Source: Setoptus koraiensis
Taxonomy: Eukaryota; Arthropoda
Length of the DNA: 64,000 bases
Reading direction: 5' to 3'
Assembly (NCBI GenBank): GCA_048013815.1
Contig: CM106585.1
Span: 15,934,001-15,998,000, forward strand
Within the stretch, counting starts at the first letter, position 1. Each line of letters starts with the position of its first letter. Positions 53,307 through 64,000 of this stretch are shown here, piece after piece. A model generated the notes under the pieces. It was not told the origin of the DNA and did not search any database. It was given only the letters and a program-made list of their open reading frames with translations. Both the position numbers and the translations under genes were made by a program.

Positions 53307-53821
53307 TTTGATTTCGCATCAACATGAGGTCCTCATGATAAAGGTGAGTCACATAATAATAGCTATGATCTACCACACCGCCCTAATACAAATTATAAAC
53401 AACAACAACGTCAAAAATAACAATGCTTTGTCCAAATTGTCAAAAATTCATTCGTGGATAGAGAAGAATGGATATGCTGTTGTGCGCAACTCCTCCGATC
53501 TCCACTCATCAGCTGGTACATGTAAGCATTGTCAAAAAATAAATAATGCCGTTAAATCACGTCATTCGAGAGATAATCGGTATTAGGAAGGAGTTATTAT
53601 TACATTATTTATGAATACCGGTGATGCTAACTATTGTTGTAATTATCACATCTATATATATACCAACAACTCCACTACGTAACAATATTCGGAACTCAAC
53701 AAGCGCCAGTAACAATCTTAGCTATTATTCGACTATTTAGACTACCCCCAGTAGTAGCGTTGTAGATATAACCGACATCATTTTACAAACACAGATAACT
53801 ATTATTACTATTAGAATAAAT
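53307..53821 (+). other. 3' UTR of the 211-aa gene and VPS25 promoter region
   Basis: About 515 bp. It contains an AATAAA at 53538-53543 and AT-rich sequence leading to VPS25. An overlapping open frame at 53275-53586 has no coding character. Confidence 0.55.
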
Positions 53822-54370
53822 ATGACAAGCCAAGATCAATCATTCACATACCCCTGGGAGTATAATTTCCCACCATTTTTTACATTGCAGCCCAATCTAG
53901 AAACTAGGAGAGTCCAACTAGAGTCGTGGCGATCACTAATCTTAGACTATTGCAACAATCAAAATATTACTCAATTGAACCTACGCTCTTGGTCTAATAA
54001 AGCGCCATTCTATAATGAGACCATAGACAGGAGATTAAGTTTGGACTTTATGAAGATAGTCATTGATAGCCTATGTGAGAAAAAATTTGCCGAATGGGTG
54101 GACAAGCAACACGAAACGTGTATAATATATTTTCGTCCTCCTTCCCACTGGGCTCAAGTTATATATGATTATGTTAACGAGAAATCATTTTACAATACGG
54201 TATTGACATTCTACGAATTGATCAATGGCGAAAGTACAAAAAACTACGAATTCCATAATTTAGACGAGATCGTATTCACGAAGGCCTTGCAAGTGTTGGA
54301 AAAAGAAGGCAAGGCTGCCATAATAGAGATGGAAGGTACCAAAGGTGTTAAATTTGTATATACACATTAG
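53822..54370 (+). CDS. VPS25: VPS25, ESCRT-II subunit
   Basis: Subunit of the endosomal ESCRT-II complex (two VPS25 with VPS22 and VPS36), which passes ubiquitinated cargo to ESCRT-III for multivesicular-body sorting. The single exon encodes 182 residues; the human protein has 176. The N-terminal signature YPWEYNFPPFFTLQP (residues 10-24) contains the conserved PPFF motif used to bind VPS22/VPS36. Two winged helices follow: LESWRSLILDYC through EWVDKQ, then IYDYVNEKSFYNTVLTFYEL with FHNLDEIVFTKALQVLEKEG and a terminal GVKFVYTH. No intron, truncation or odd residue is seen. Confidence 0.97.
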   Translation: MTSQDQSFTYPWEYNFPPFFTLQPNLETRRVQLESWRSLILDYCNNQNITQLNLRSWSNKAPFYNETIDRRLSLDFMKIVIDSLCEKKFAEWVDKQHETCIIYFRPPSHWAQVIYDYVNEKSFYNTVLTFYELINGESTKNYEFHNLDEIVFTKALQVLEKEGKAAIIEMEGTKGVKFVYTH

Positions 54371-54870
54371 TCTAAATTTGCACGATTGCATCAATCGTTA
54401 CAATCGTTCGAGAAACGATCACACATGTATATCACATATATAAATATATTGATTGTACCAGCGGTACAATCGGACTTGTAACAACAATTAATAATAATTA
54501 TAATAGTAACTTTTGACTCAACTCTTGGTATACTCAATCTTTGAGAGAGCGTATGAACTTTGGCACTGCGGCAATTTTAGTAAAAACATGTAATGGGTTA
54601 ATTGGATCCAACAGTTTCGTTGGCCATACATGAGGGCCGTAAATTTGACTGGGCAAAACGGGCAAACAAACAAGTGACATGGGTTTATCACACATGAGAT
54701 CATGAACATATTTTCTTGAATTTGATTTGTTGTTGCAACCTTTGTTGCGTCTGACAAGAAGTTTGGTAACTTGGAATTTGGATTAAAACGACAATTTCAC
54801 CTGGGTTATATTAAGGCGCCTTGGGCGACTGTCGGCGGCGAAACTCCCCTGACTAGCAGTTATGAATGAG
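54371..54870. other. Convergent 3' regions of VPS25 and the inositol transporter
   Basis: About 500 bp of AT-rich sequence between two stop codons on opposite strands. No coding sequence or clear poly(A) signal noted. Confidence 0.6.
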
Positions 54871-56904
54871 TTATCCGTGGGATAAAGAGTCTGATTCTAG
54901 GTTTGAGATGCTGTCTTCTCTTTTGCGTCCTTTTGGCTCGAATAGTACCTCTAACTGCTCCAATGACTTGCCCTTGGTTTCGGGCAACATAATGGCAAAC
55001 GTGATAAAACCAATGGTGGCAAAAGCGGAATATAAATAGAAGGCGCCCTGCTTGGTGATGGCACTGGTCAAACTGAGAAAGGTCATGGATATTATCAGAT
55101 TGGACATCCAATTAACACTAGAGGCGGCCGATATGGACCAGCTCTTGGCCCACGAGGGGAATATCTCTGCGTTGATGGTCCACGGCATTGGGCCCATGCC
55201 TGGGATATTAAGCGAGCATTTTTCGTAACAGATAAAGAGACAAATGAAAGAAAGGAATGGAATGAGTGAATGCGTTCGAAACAATCATACTCCAATGCTC
55301 CATCCAGAGAGTGTCATCAGAGAGTTTTCGGGGCATAGTTACCTGGCGCGAAGAACATCAGATATAGCATGAGACCGGCGACGATGAGCCACGAGTAATG
55401 AGACGGGCACCATTCGTAGGCCCACACCACATCGGCGGTCAGGTTGGTTCCGTTGAGGCAGCTGCCCACTGTGGCGTAACACGATGAATTATATGATTAT
55501 TACATCATCTTAAGTATTATATGTTATCATTGTTGGCAGGGCGAATTGAATTGCCGAGAGCTTACCTTGTGACCTGTCGTGGTGGTCGTGGTTGACGGGC
55601 AGACACATGCCCTGAATGGGGCCGGGGCTGCTGGAGAAACAGAAGCCGCAATCGGTTCGCTTGGAGCAGTCCGAACAGGCCTTGATTGAGTCGCCGGAGC
55701 AGCTGCCGAGATTGCCGCCGGCGACCATAGTTGCCGTTGTTGTTGCTGCTGTTGTTGTTGTTGTTACATTGTCTGGCTGACCCGGCACAACTGGGGGCGA
55801 GTTGTAGTAGGCGAATTGGAAGCCCGCCGCCAGCACTATGAGGCTCATGATGACTCCAAACAAACTGAACAGCGTCAACTTGCGTCGGCCTATCCGCTCC
55901 ACCAGAATGCCACCCAAAATGGTGAACACAAAATTGACGCCGGCCGTGGCCGCCGACAACAGCAACGCCTCGGATTTGTCGTACACGCCGGACATTTCTA
56001 TAATGCTGGCCGAATAATACATGACTGTGTTGATGCCGGACAATTGTTGGGTCAATTGCAGCATGCAGCCAATGAACAGTGCCTTAAGTGCGGGCCCATT
56101 GGTGATTATCCGGCGAAATGTCGACGTGCTCGGGTCCTTGAGATCTTGTTCGTTTTGTGTCCTAATGCTGCTGTCCTTGATAAGCTGAAACTCGGCCTGG
56201 CACGGATAGCCCAGGGGTCGGATTTTTCTGAGCACCTCCAGGCCTTGGTTGTATTTTTTCACCTTTATGAGCCATCTTGGCGATTCCGGCATAAACAGAA
56301 AGGCGAAAAATTGTATGATGGCCGGCACAGCGGCAAAGCCCAACATAAAGCGCCAGCCGTCGGTGCCGTTCAATTTGCTAAATAAATAGGCCAGAGTTGA
56401 GGCGAAAAACTGACCGCCCGTTATGCAGCACATATTAATGAGTACCAATTGACCGCGAATGTTTGTTGGGGCCACCTCGGCTATATACATGGGCACTGTC
56501 ACTGAGGCAAGGCCAACCGCGGCGCCCACCACAAGCCGACCAATCAACAGGATGTATTTATTCCAGGCCATGGCCAATATAACTGAGCCAAGCGTGAACA
56601 CCAACGACGAGAATAATATCACCGGCCTGCGGCCGAATTTGTCCGCAATACATCCCGATGCCATGGACGATATGAATGCCGTAAATAAAGTTGATGACAC
56701 TATTGCCTCCTGCCACCACTCGCTCAAATCAAACACATCCCTAATGAATAACATGGTGCCCGAAATTATGCCCGTGTCATATCCGAACAGGAAGCCGCCC
56801 AGGGCACCCAAAATAGAGACCACATAAATGTACATGTTGTTGCCGCTAACTCCCTTCAATAATGGTGTGTCCTCCTGGGGACTCAGCATGAAATCTGGAT
56901 GCAT
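54871..56904 (-). CDS. Proton/myo-inositol cotransporter (SLC2A13/HMIT type, three exons)
   Basis: Sugar-transporter family member expected to move myo-inositol with protons across the plasma membrane. Exons 56904-55566, 55468-55343 and 55199-54871 join in frame to 597 residues, near the size of mammalian HMIT. Twelve membrane segments are expected. Family motifs are GGFLFGYDTGIISG (about 36-49), ADKFGRR (87-93), RGQLVLINMCCITGGQ, PESPRWL (206-212), QQLSGINTVMYYS (286-298) and VERIGRRKL, with PETKGKSLEQLE near the end. The large external loop between segments 9 and 10 is Thr-rich and then Cys-rich (GSCSGDSIKACSDCSKRTDC), a hallmark of the HMIT branch rather than glucose transporters. GMGPMPWTINAEIFP opens exon 3. 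The ATG at 56904 gives the usual short cytoplasmic N terminus. Confidence 0.93.
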
Positions 56905-59866
56905 CTTGGCAGTTGAAGGTCTAGCTGCTGAAATTAAAAATTTGTTTCAAACAGTTGTAATTGTCCACACGTAATCAGTTGTTATCTTTCGCCCGCTGGC
57001 GTGATTAAAGTGATATTAGTAGCTTCTGTTGGCTAGTCGTTGATTGTTCCACAAGTACCGTCAGTAGTCGTGCGAATAGATTTGCATAGATTAGATTAAT
57101 CTCGAGCCGCTACTTGTTGCTATCAGCTAGCAAGACCAATAGAGTAAAATTTAAATTTCCGCGACGTGTGACTGATCAATCGCTGAATCAACAAGGGTTT
57201 ATCAATCGCTTATTATTGTTACTACAAGTTGTTGTTTCTATTGTTCCATTTGATGCGGCGCTGTTCGCCCAACTCAACTAACAATTATAACTCGGACAAT
57301 TAACGGATTTTACCATTACACCGAAAGACTCAACTCGATGAATGATACATTAATGTGTGTTATTGAGAATAATGAAAGTGACGCTCGTGAATCACTGACC
57401 AGAGACAGAGAATGCCAGAAACATCGGTGGGTTCTATCTCATCTGATCATATCTTGTTGTAACTATTTATTTAGTGATTTATTTAGTGATTTTTTGATCC
57501 AGTGGAATAGTTTTTGTCACTAGCAGTGACAGTGGTAGTTTATCTCAACGAAACATAAATGGCACTAAACCAATAACAAAACAGCTCTGTCTGTAAGGAT
57601 TCCATTACAGCGATGTTTCCATCATTTGTTTCCAGCGGGTGTGTGTGTGTGTGTGTGTCATCATGTAAAACTCATGTAAAATTACCACTGGCAGGTAGGC
57701 CCAACAACCAAACAATAATGAAAATTATCAGATTGATCTAATGATCGACACTTATTACGCCAATGATCGATATCAGCTGTTGTTATTATCTTATCACCTA
57801 ACTACGGTTTATTTGGCGCATTTCTGTAACTCACATCGATATCATTTTCAGCAATATCTGCTGCTGCTGCCGCTGCATGTCTTGGCTATTCAAAAGAATA
57901 TTTTTACGCTTGTTATTCTAGCCATCGTCTCTAGTCATCATAGTCGTTGAGTCTAGCAAAATATTATGCCAACGATTATCGTAGTGTGATATTGTCAAAA
58001 TTAAATCATGTTGACATGGTCGTGATGATTGACAATCTCTATTCGACAGCACTTGTTGCAATTTTTCACACCACCGTCGTGACGCTGATTAGTTTTGAAT
58101 GAATGTCGCTTATCGATCCATCAGCCCTACATCAGACGAATATCAGATATTGTCACATTGCGACAACTACGGGTGGTGCAAGCTGCGATATTGTGATATG
58201 TTCACATGCAATTTGCATGCCGTGTATAGATGCCAATAAATAGCAGACGCATTCTTTCTTGTTCATTCACCTTTCGAAGCTACCAACGAGTTGCCGCAAA
58301 ATGCGCCATCAATCAGTGCTCAAAGCAGACTTATTATTTATCATAATCATTAGTATTAGTGGCAGCGGCGATCACTGACCAATCACTGACTTGTCAACGC
58401 TCCGATTGTCAGGTCTCAGACGCCCATTTCGATTCACGAGTGTCAATTTGTCAGTGGGGGAACTGTCTCGGGATTGTGCCCGTTTTCTAAAACGGAACTC
58501 GAGAGCGGGGCATTTACCTGCACCAATCGCCAGCAGTAGTTAGTTGCGAGCATGTCAGCCGGGAGAAGAAGTAAAAATGCCCTGCTGTCGGATGTCGAGC
58601 CAGCCTGTCAGCGGATTGCGACAAACTAAGCTTAGCTCTACGGCCGTGTGATCGTTGTGGATATGATTCATGAATCGCTCGCCAAGTGCTCGCCTGTTTG
58701 TCGCTTCGAATGGCAATGATATAATCATATGATGTTTATATCATTCGAACAGATTCAGTGTCTCAATTAGAGACTCTCAAATGGAGATATGAATTTGAGA
58801 TTGTCAGAGTATGAGCACAGCAAGCTTCTATAATCGGCTAGCAAACACCAGTTGCAGCATACGAGATTGTCAAGTGATCGACATGGCAGCAATAGATAAA
58901 CTTTCTGTGGCCACAACAAGTGTCCATTGACCACCGCAACGAAAAGTCAGTCTCACACAAGAACTGTGTGCAAAAAGGGCAAATTTCATTGAAATGAAAT
59001 TTGCTTTCGTCGCAAAACTTTCCTGCATACAATTCACTTGCTAATAGCAAGTTGTTATTCATTGCTTGCAATTCATTCGTCTGGCAGGCAGTCGGCCGGT
59101 TAGCAGTCCATTACGCAACTCTAATCTGATCTTATAAATCTAATTATAATGATGGATTTAATTAATTCGAGGCTGACTAGCGAGGGGTTAGCTAGTTTGG
59201 AGGAGGGTTTCTCTTGCAGTTGGCGAGTTCATCGTATCAACTTCCTCCTCTTCCTCTTCCTCTTTTTCGTTTCTCAAGCCTCTCTTTCTCTCTCTCTCTC
59301 CCTAGCGAAAAATTGTGCAGACTCTGCGGCCAGTCGTTGCGTCAGGGTTGTTATGAATTGCGCGTCCAGCTAACATGACATCTAGTCGGGCCGTTTATTA
59401 GTTAGTTGATTAGTTTAATATTGCACCATGCGCCATATTGAATATTCAGCTAGCTGGCAGCCACAACAAGTGGTGCGATTAGTGTGGTTCAATGTCAACG
59501 AACGCTGCACCTGAATCGTGTGACATTGAACTTGTCTCATTTTTTTTTTATTATTGCATCATGACGGATTGACGATCGCGAATCTTTTCGCGTAAAACTC
59601 GAAAATCGTTGCAACCCGCAAAGTTCAAGCCATGCCAGCACTTGGACGGCATGAGCTTCGAGATTGGAGCTTCATCGCAAAGCTTTTTATTAGAGACCAT
59701 CATTACTGCCACTGACCATTATTGAGTCCAGTAACGCACAAGACTTATTGTTGGCTGTTTCGTATAGCTACGTCACATTGATATTTTGTCAATAGTGGCA
59801 ACAGTAACACAGTTTTATAGTTAATTATCATATCAATTGCCATCAATCACATCAGCACATGATATA
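56905..59866. other. Intergenic region between the inositol transporter and the 394-aa secreted protein gene
   Basis: About 3 kb between two divergent genes, so it should hold both promoters. It contains a (GT)n run at 57639-57658 and pyrimidine-rich stretches near 59240-59300. The open frames are short and unrecognised. I see no gene. Confidence 0.6.
57639..57658. repeat. (GT)n microsatellite
   Basis: Perfect GT repeat of 20 bases in the transporter upstream region. Confidence 0.85.
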
Positions 59867-61396
59867 ATGGGTTTAAATAACAGTTACGTAATTATAGTTA
59901 TTTTAGTCAACTTGTTCGCTGCTCAACATGTTCTGGCTAGCGTACCAGTGCAGCCAACAGGCCAAACAATTAGCGCACCAGCGGAGGGCGCCAGTCAAGG
60001 CACTCAAAATGGCGCCTCAATACATTATCCGTCTGTGAAGGAAGTAGTTGTGAGTAGTGAATAATTTCAATCAATCAATTAATTGTTGCATAAAGCATGC
60101 ACAGCTAATCGAATGTAGAATCGTCAGTAAATTGTAACATGCATTCATCCGTTGATAAATTTGTAAATTATCAGTTAATTAATCAATGGCAATCAATTAA
60201 ATCTTCAACGTTTTACTCATTAATAAATTGCAACAATAATTTAGGATCGATTGCACCAATTGGACGTGGACATTGGCAGACTGGTGTTCAACTCGACATC
60301 GTTATTTTCGCCACCAGCACAACAGTTGACTTACACCACAGACACAACCGGCGTGGGCAGTAAATCTGGCGATTCAACGACAAAATTCACCGAGGTTCTC
60401 ATGGATCTCGATTCGCTTCAGGACGAGGTAAGTGGAGCGAGCGACAACAATGGCTCAATCACCGAGTCGTCACATCACATCAGATGCATCAATCTGCGTG
60501 ACCAATTAATTAATTACGTCTGCATACACTCTTCATAATTAATTAATTGATTAATTAATCACTGCGACTCATTACAGGTGAACGTGCTCATAAAGAATGT
60601 CACCCGCACCAGGCAGTACAACTTGCTGGTGAGACTGAGACCATTGAATACTCTGCTATACAGAATACGCAACAATTTGTATTTGATGCGAAACAGTTTG
60701 ATCGCCCTAAACACAGTGACCAGTTTAGAGAAAATTGCCAATTCAGTTTTAGACACAACTCTGACAGTATTCTTAAAGCCGGACGGATCAGCGCCAGGGG
60801 GCGACGAAGCCGAGGACAATTTGCTCGATGCTGGCGCCAACACATTGCCGCCCGATGCGCTGAAGCCAGACGCCAACGAGGAGGCCCTGATAGCGGAAGC
60901 GGAGGCGGCCGCAGCCAACGATCAGGACCTCAACAGGCCCCTGTCGGATCTCGATGGAGATCTGGGATTTGGACAGGGCGCCGGAAGCAGCACAACGCCG
61001 CCGCCGCCGCCGTCACCAACACCTTCAACAACAACCACTACCACCACCACAACTAGCCCGGTTCCTGTGTTCGAGCAGCCGCCGAGATTGAGACCGGCAC
61101 AAGAGCCACTATTAACCAGGCCGGTGAGGACCCGGATTCAACCACCGTCGAGAACGCAGCAACAGCCGCCGCCGTCCACAACTGTCACAAGCACCACCAC
61201 CACCACCACAACTGAGGCTCCTCCGCCTTCCACGACGACCACCACAACAACAGCGTCTCCTGTTGTTGTTAATTTAAACAATCAGTCCAACAGAAATACA
61301 AACAATCCGAGACAATCCAACAGCACTAGATTGCAAGGTACCCGCATCAGACCGTTGTCGTCGCGACCGGGCTTGCTCGAGCTGGCCACCGAGTAA
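59867..61396 (+). CDS. Secreted Pro/Thr-rich protein of unknown function (three exons)
   Basis: I do not recognise this family. Exons 59867-60049, 60245-60427 and 60578-61396, all phase 0, join to 394 residues with good GT-AG borders. Residues 1-25 form a signal peptide (MGLNNSYVIIVILVNLF, then AAQHVLA). Exons 1 and 2 give a short polar stretch, DRLHQLDVDIGRLVFNSTS and a Thr/Ser segment ending VLMDLDSLQDE. Exon 3 opens with a likely folded helical region (VNVLIKNVTRTRQYNLLVRL through SLEKIANSVLDTTLTVFLKP). An acidic Ala-rich linker follows, then long runs of Pro and Thr as in O-glycosylated mucin-like or cuticle-associated proteins, and a basic Asn/Arg-rich tail ending ELATE. Exons 1 and 2 are both exactly 183 nt. 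Extracellular location is a firm inference; the role is unknown. AATAAA motifs follow at 61745 and 61793. Confidence 0.75.
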
Positions 61397-61792
61397 ATCG
61401 CAACAATCCCGCTACTGGGGGATTGTCACATCATGACACTGACAATAATCAGGCTAGCCGACAGTTAGAATAACGGTCGATATCAACTCAATTCAATTTC
61501 GGTGTCTGCCACGAATTGACACTGCTCAAAGAGTGATGCTACTCGCAATGGCAATTCGCTCATCCGATAATCTAATCCGATCCGGCGAATCTGATGAACG
61601 GCATGCATCGTGAATGCCTACAATCTGTGTCTTGATGATTATGGTGCGAGTGATTTATGGGATTGAGTCAGTCTGATAAAATCTATACATTTTTTTTTCT
61701 AGCTTAAATCAATGGTGGAGAGAAAGGGAGCGAGGGAGACAGCAAATAAACAGAGACGATTGATGAGATACATACAAACACAAAACATCACC

Positions 61793-61798
61793 AATAAA
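61793..61798 (+). terminator. Candidate poly(A) signal of the 394-aa secreted protein gene
   Basis: AATAAA lies 397 nt after the stop codon. A second AATAAA lies at 61745-61750. Confidence 0.4.
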
Positions 61799-62089
61799 TA
61801 TATGCGTCGATGGCTTTGAAACCTGCACTAGGTCGTTATCGTGCCACACTCACATCTTCTGATATCGTTTTCCGACTATTTTCGAAATTTTGTGAAATTC
61901 AGGAATTTGTAAATTTTTCATCGACTCGTATAGCTGAAACGTAATAGTGGAGAATTCATGAAAGTATGGCCCAGTTTTCAGTTTTTACGCCAGAAAACTA
62001 GGGTACGCTTCAAAATCAGGTGCTTTCTGGTGGAAGAAAACAGGGTTAGGAGCTGGATACGAAGCTTTAGAGTTTTGTCATCGACAGAG

Positions 62090-62126
62090 AAATTTCGTGA
62101 ACAGAAAAATGTTTGTCACGAAATTT
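62090..62126. repeat. 11-bp inverted repeat with 15-base loop
   Basis: AAATTTCGTGA at 62090-62100 pairs exactly with TCACGAAATTT at 62116-62126. It could fold as a hairpin near the 3' ends of two convergent genes. Confidence 0.6.
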
Positions 62127-62371
62127 TCCGCCAAATGTTTGCCTGATACACGCATCCGTGCATCGATCATGAATATCGATTCGAACACTTTCGGTGAACA
62201 GTGAACGTTATTTATTTATATGTTATTTACAACGGGCGCCAATCAATCGCGCTATGCGATTATTTGCAATTAGTAATTTTAATAATAATACGACAATAAT
62301 AATAGTTAATTGAGAGAGAGAGAGTTTTTTGGGGGGCCAGCATGCGGCCATGTGCACTAACAAGAAAATCA

Positions 62372-64000
62372 CTACGATGAGCCTGCATGATGTGCTTTTT
62401 CCAGCGAGTCCATTTGAATTCTCAGCGTGGTCAGATCACAGGTTACGTCATACCAGGGCGAACATTTCGTTGACGATTTGTCGAACCTCGTCTGGCGCGG
62501 ACAGTCAAATGCGAGCATGTGGCCGGCGCTCGAGCAATGGAAGAACCTCTGTTGCATTTGCGTATATTCGTATATCGGGATATATGTTCGTGTATTGGGA
62601 CAAATATGACAGATATGACAAAGTTAGTTGGCAGAATCGGCACTGAAATATCATGCAAACAAATATTGACTTAAGAGTTATTGTTGCGTACCTGACAGAC
62701 GGTGCTCAAATCGGGATAAAATCCCATCGGTTTTCCGAGGCAACTGAAGGCCGCTTTTGGTTCGTCGCCGGGGGCCTCGTCATCGGGTGCACCGGTCGGC
62801 TTCACCAGTGCGGCCGGTTTCACCAGTGCGGCCGGTTTCACAAGTGCGCCCGGTTGCCTCAAATCGAGCCGAGCGACCGCCGAGTCGGCACGACTGGCAT
62901 TGATGCTTGCGTTCGTCACCATCGGATTCGTCCAAGAATCCAAACCGTTATCGGTCTTACCTGTGTCTGTTGTGTCGGTGGCAGTTGTGTCAACGGATGG
63001 CTCGTCCGCTGCACTGTCCAGTCTCCGCAGCGAATCGTCGCCGCTGGCCGGCGATAATTTAATGTATTTCAGACGCTGCAATCTGGTGAGAAAGTCCTCT
63101 TTCGATCTGGATTGTTGTTGTCGGTTGCTCGTGGGCATCTCATCTGCGCTGCCATTGTCCGTTGGCGTTGCTTGAAATTGCTCCGAAGAGCGAGCGTTTT
63201 CGTTTTTATCCGTTGCTGCAAATTTTTGCTGCAATTTACCGCCCGACAATCTGGCATTGAGCTCATCCTTTTGCACCATCCTTTGCGCCCGCAACAACCA
63301 ACTGATATTGTTGAATGCATTGTACAGGCCCAAACCGTGACGATGGCCGTCGAGCCAGCCATTGAGGCCCATTGTTTGAGTGTTGTGAGGTCGCAACAAA
63401 TTAAAAGACGAAAACACGCTGGTCTGGTCGTCGTGGTCGTTGCGGTTATTGATTGGGGCCCCGTTGAATGCGAAGGCGGCGGCGCTCGCGTTTCCGTCGG
63501 GCGTTGCGTACATTTGCGACGACAACGACGACGACGATTCATTGTGCAGCATAGAATCGAGGCCGCCGAACACGGGGGCCCCGTTGAACATTGTTATGGG
63601 CCCGGGCACCTGGTGCCGTATGGACGCTATTCTGAACAGCGCCAGGGCGCGATTTCTTTCGCGTTCTCGCCAGTCGAGCCAATGTTCAATGGACTGGTTC
63701 CGTTTGCTCGCCTTGTTCAGCTCCTCAGTGGCTATTGTGTCGACGCCCTCGGGCTCACCGAGCTCGTCGTGATTCTCGTCCAGTGTGTAGATAAGACTAG
63801 ATAATTTGTTCAGGCGGCCGCCTGAACTTGTGGCGTTTGTTGAGTTTATCGCGCCTATTTCGCTTATTTCGCCAACCGGAAATGCCGCATAGCCGGCTGT
63901 GCCGTTGACTGCTGTAGGAACTGCTGCTTGTGTGTGATTTTGCTGTTGCTGCTGATGCTGCTGCAATTGCGAGAATCCGGCCGAACCGGCATTGAGACCG
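62372..64000 (-). CDS. Protein with a single C-terminal chitin-binding type-2 domain (partial)
   Basis: Exons 64000 (open at the right edge) to 62692 and 62548-62372 join in phase 0 to about 494 residues of C-terminal sequence. The last 70 or so residues form a peritrophin-A (CBM14) domain with all six cysteines: FSCLGKPMGFYPDLSTVCQ from the first exon, then RFFHCSSAGHMLAFDCPRQT and KCSPWYDVTC from the second. The intron falls between cysteines 2 and 3. Upstream, the chain is Gln/Asn/Ser-rich with LDWRERERNRALALFRIASI and DELNARLSGGKLQQKF as its more structured parts. One chitin-binding domain on a long disordered chain resembles arthropod CPAP1-type cuticle proteins. A three-copy 18-bp repeat encodes VKPAAL units before the domain. 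The N terminus and any signal peptide lie outside the window. Confidence 0.88.
62792..62848 (-). repeat. Coding 18-bp minisatellite in the chitin-binding gene
   Basis: Three near-identical 18-bp units encode ALVKPA repeats just before the chitin-binding domain. The period keeps the frame, so copy number may vary between individuals without breaking the gene. Confidence 0.75.

Larger units (their letters stand above)
61397..62371. other. Convergent 3' regions with a hairpin-rich stretch
   Basis: About 975 bp. It holds the 3' UTR of the secreted protein gene, with AATAAA at 61745-61750 and 61793-61798, and the 3' end of the chitin-binding gene. The part at about 61870-62130 has related GAAATTT-type words and an 11-bp inverted repeat. 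A short open frame (61958-62146) matches nothing I recognise. Confidence 0.55.

Noticed and set aside
53275-53586. 103-residue open frame overlapping the end of the 211-aa gene
   Set aside because: Overlaps a better gene in another frame and is Asn/Ile-rich; fits 3' UTR.

Overview
The window is nuclear DNA from an arthropod. The genes have short GT-AG introns (about 120-430 bp in most genes, several kb in one), their products match animal orthologues, and the set includes dysfusion, an EGR/stripe factor, a NRF-6-like acyltransferase and a chitin-binding type-2 protein. The abundance of CAA/CAG (TTG/CTG) runs, the His/Gln-rich factors and the compact introns suggest an acariform mite or another chelicerate. 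That placement is inference, and only the arthropod assignment is firm.

Layout. A mitochondrial Lon protease gene (1-1358, minus, running off the left edge) stands head-to-head with dysfusion/NPAS4 (2341-25814, plus, six exons, about 19 kb of it in three large introns). After 5.2 kb without a recognisable gene comes intronless ELP3 (31013-32710, plus). It converges on an EGR/stripe zinc-finger gene (33547 to about 37229, minus, two coding exons found). About 6.7 kb of repeat-rich, GC-richer DNA follows, holding a truncated copy of a RagC/D GTPase (40182-40550). Then a five-exon NRF-6-like gene (43987-47589, plus) converges on PHF14 (47970-50311, minus). To the right are a 211-aa membrane protein of unknown function (52671-53306, plus), VPS25 (53822-54370, plus), a proton/myo-inositol transporter (54871-56904, minus, three exons), a 394-aa secreted protein of unknown function (59867-61396, plus, three exons) and the 3' end of a chitin-binding type-2 gene (62372-64000, minus, off the right edge).

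I rebuilt the splice structures by hand from conserved protein sequence, GT-AG borders and phase. Every multi-exon model closes in frame: dys 1,044 aa, NRF-6-like 1,030 aa, PHF14 737 aa, HMIT 597 aa, secreted protein 394 aa. The genes do not form one pathway. They cover mitochondrial proteolysis, tRNA modification, endosomal sorting, chromatin reading, sugar transport and cuticle. A loose theme is that orthologues of two stimulus-regulated transcription factors, NPAS4/dysfusion and EGR/stripe, sit within 8 kb of each other with ELP3 between them.

I found no tRNA, rRNA, CRISPR array, LTR element, viral relic or coding transposon. The non-coding DNA is rich in micro- and minisatellites. It also holds a perfect 34-bp palindrome in dys intron 1. 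The most unusual item is the RagC/D fragment, which keeps the family sequence through its G1 and G3 region but has Ser for the P-loop Gly and stops abruptly at about 40550.
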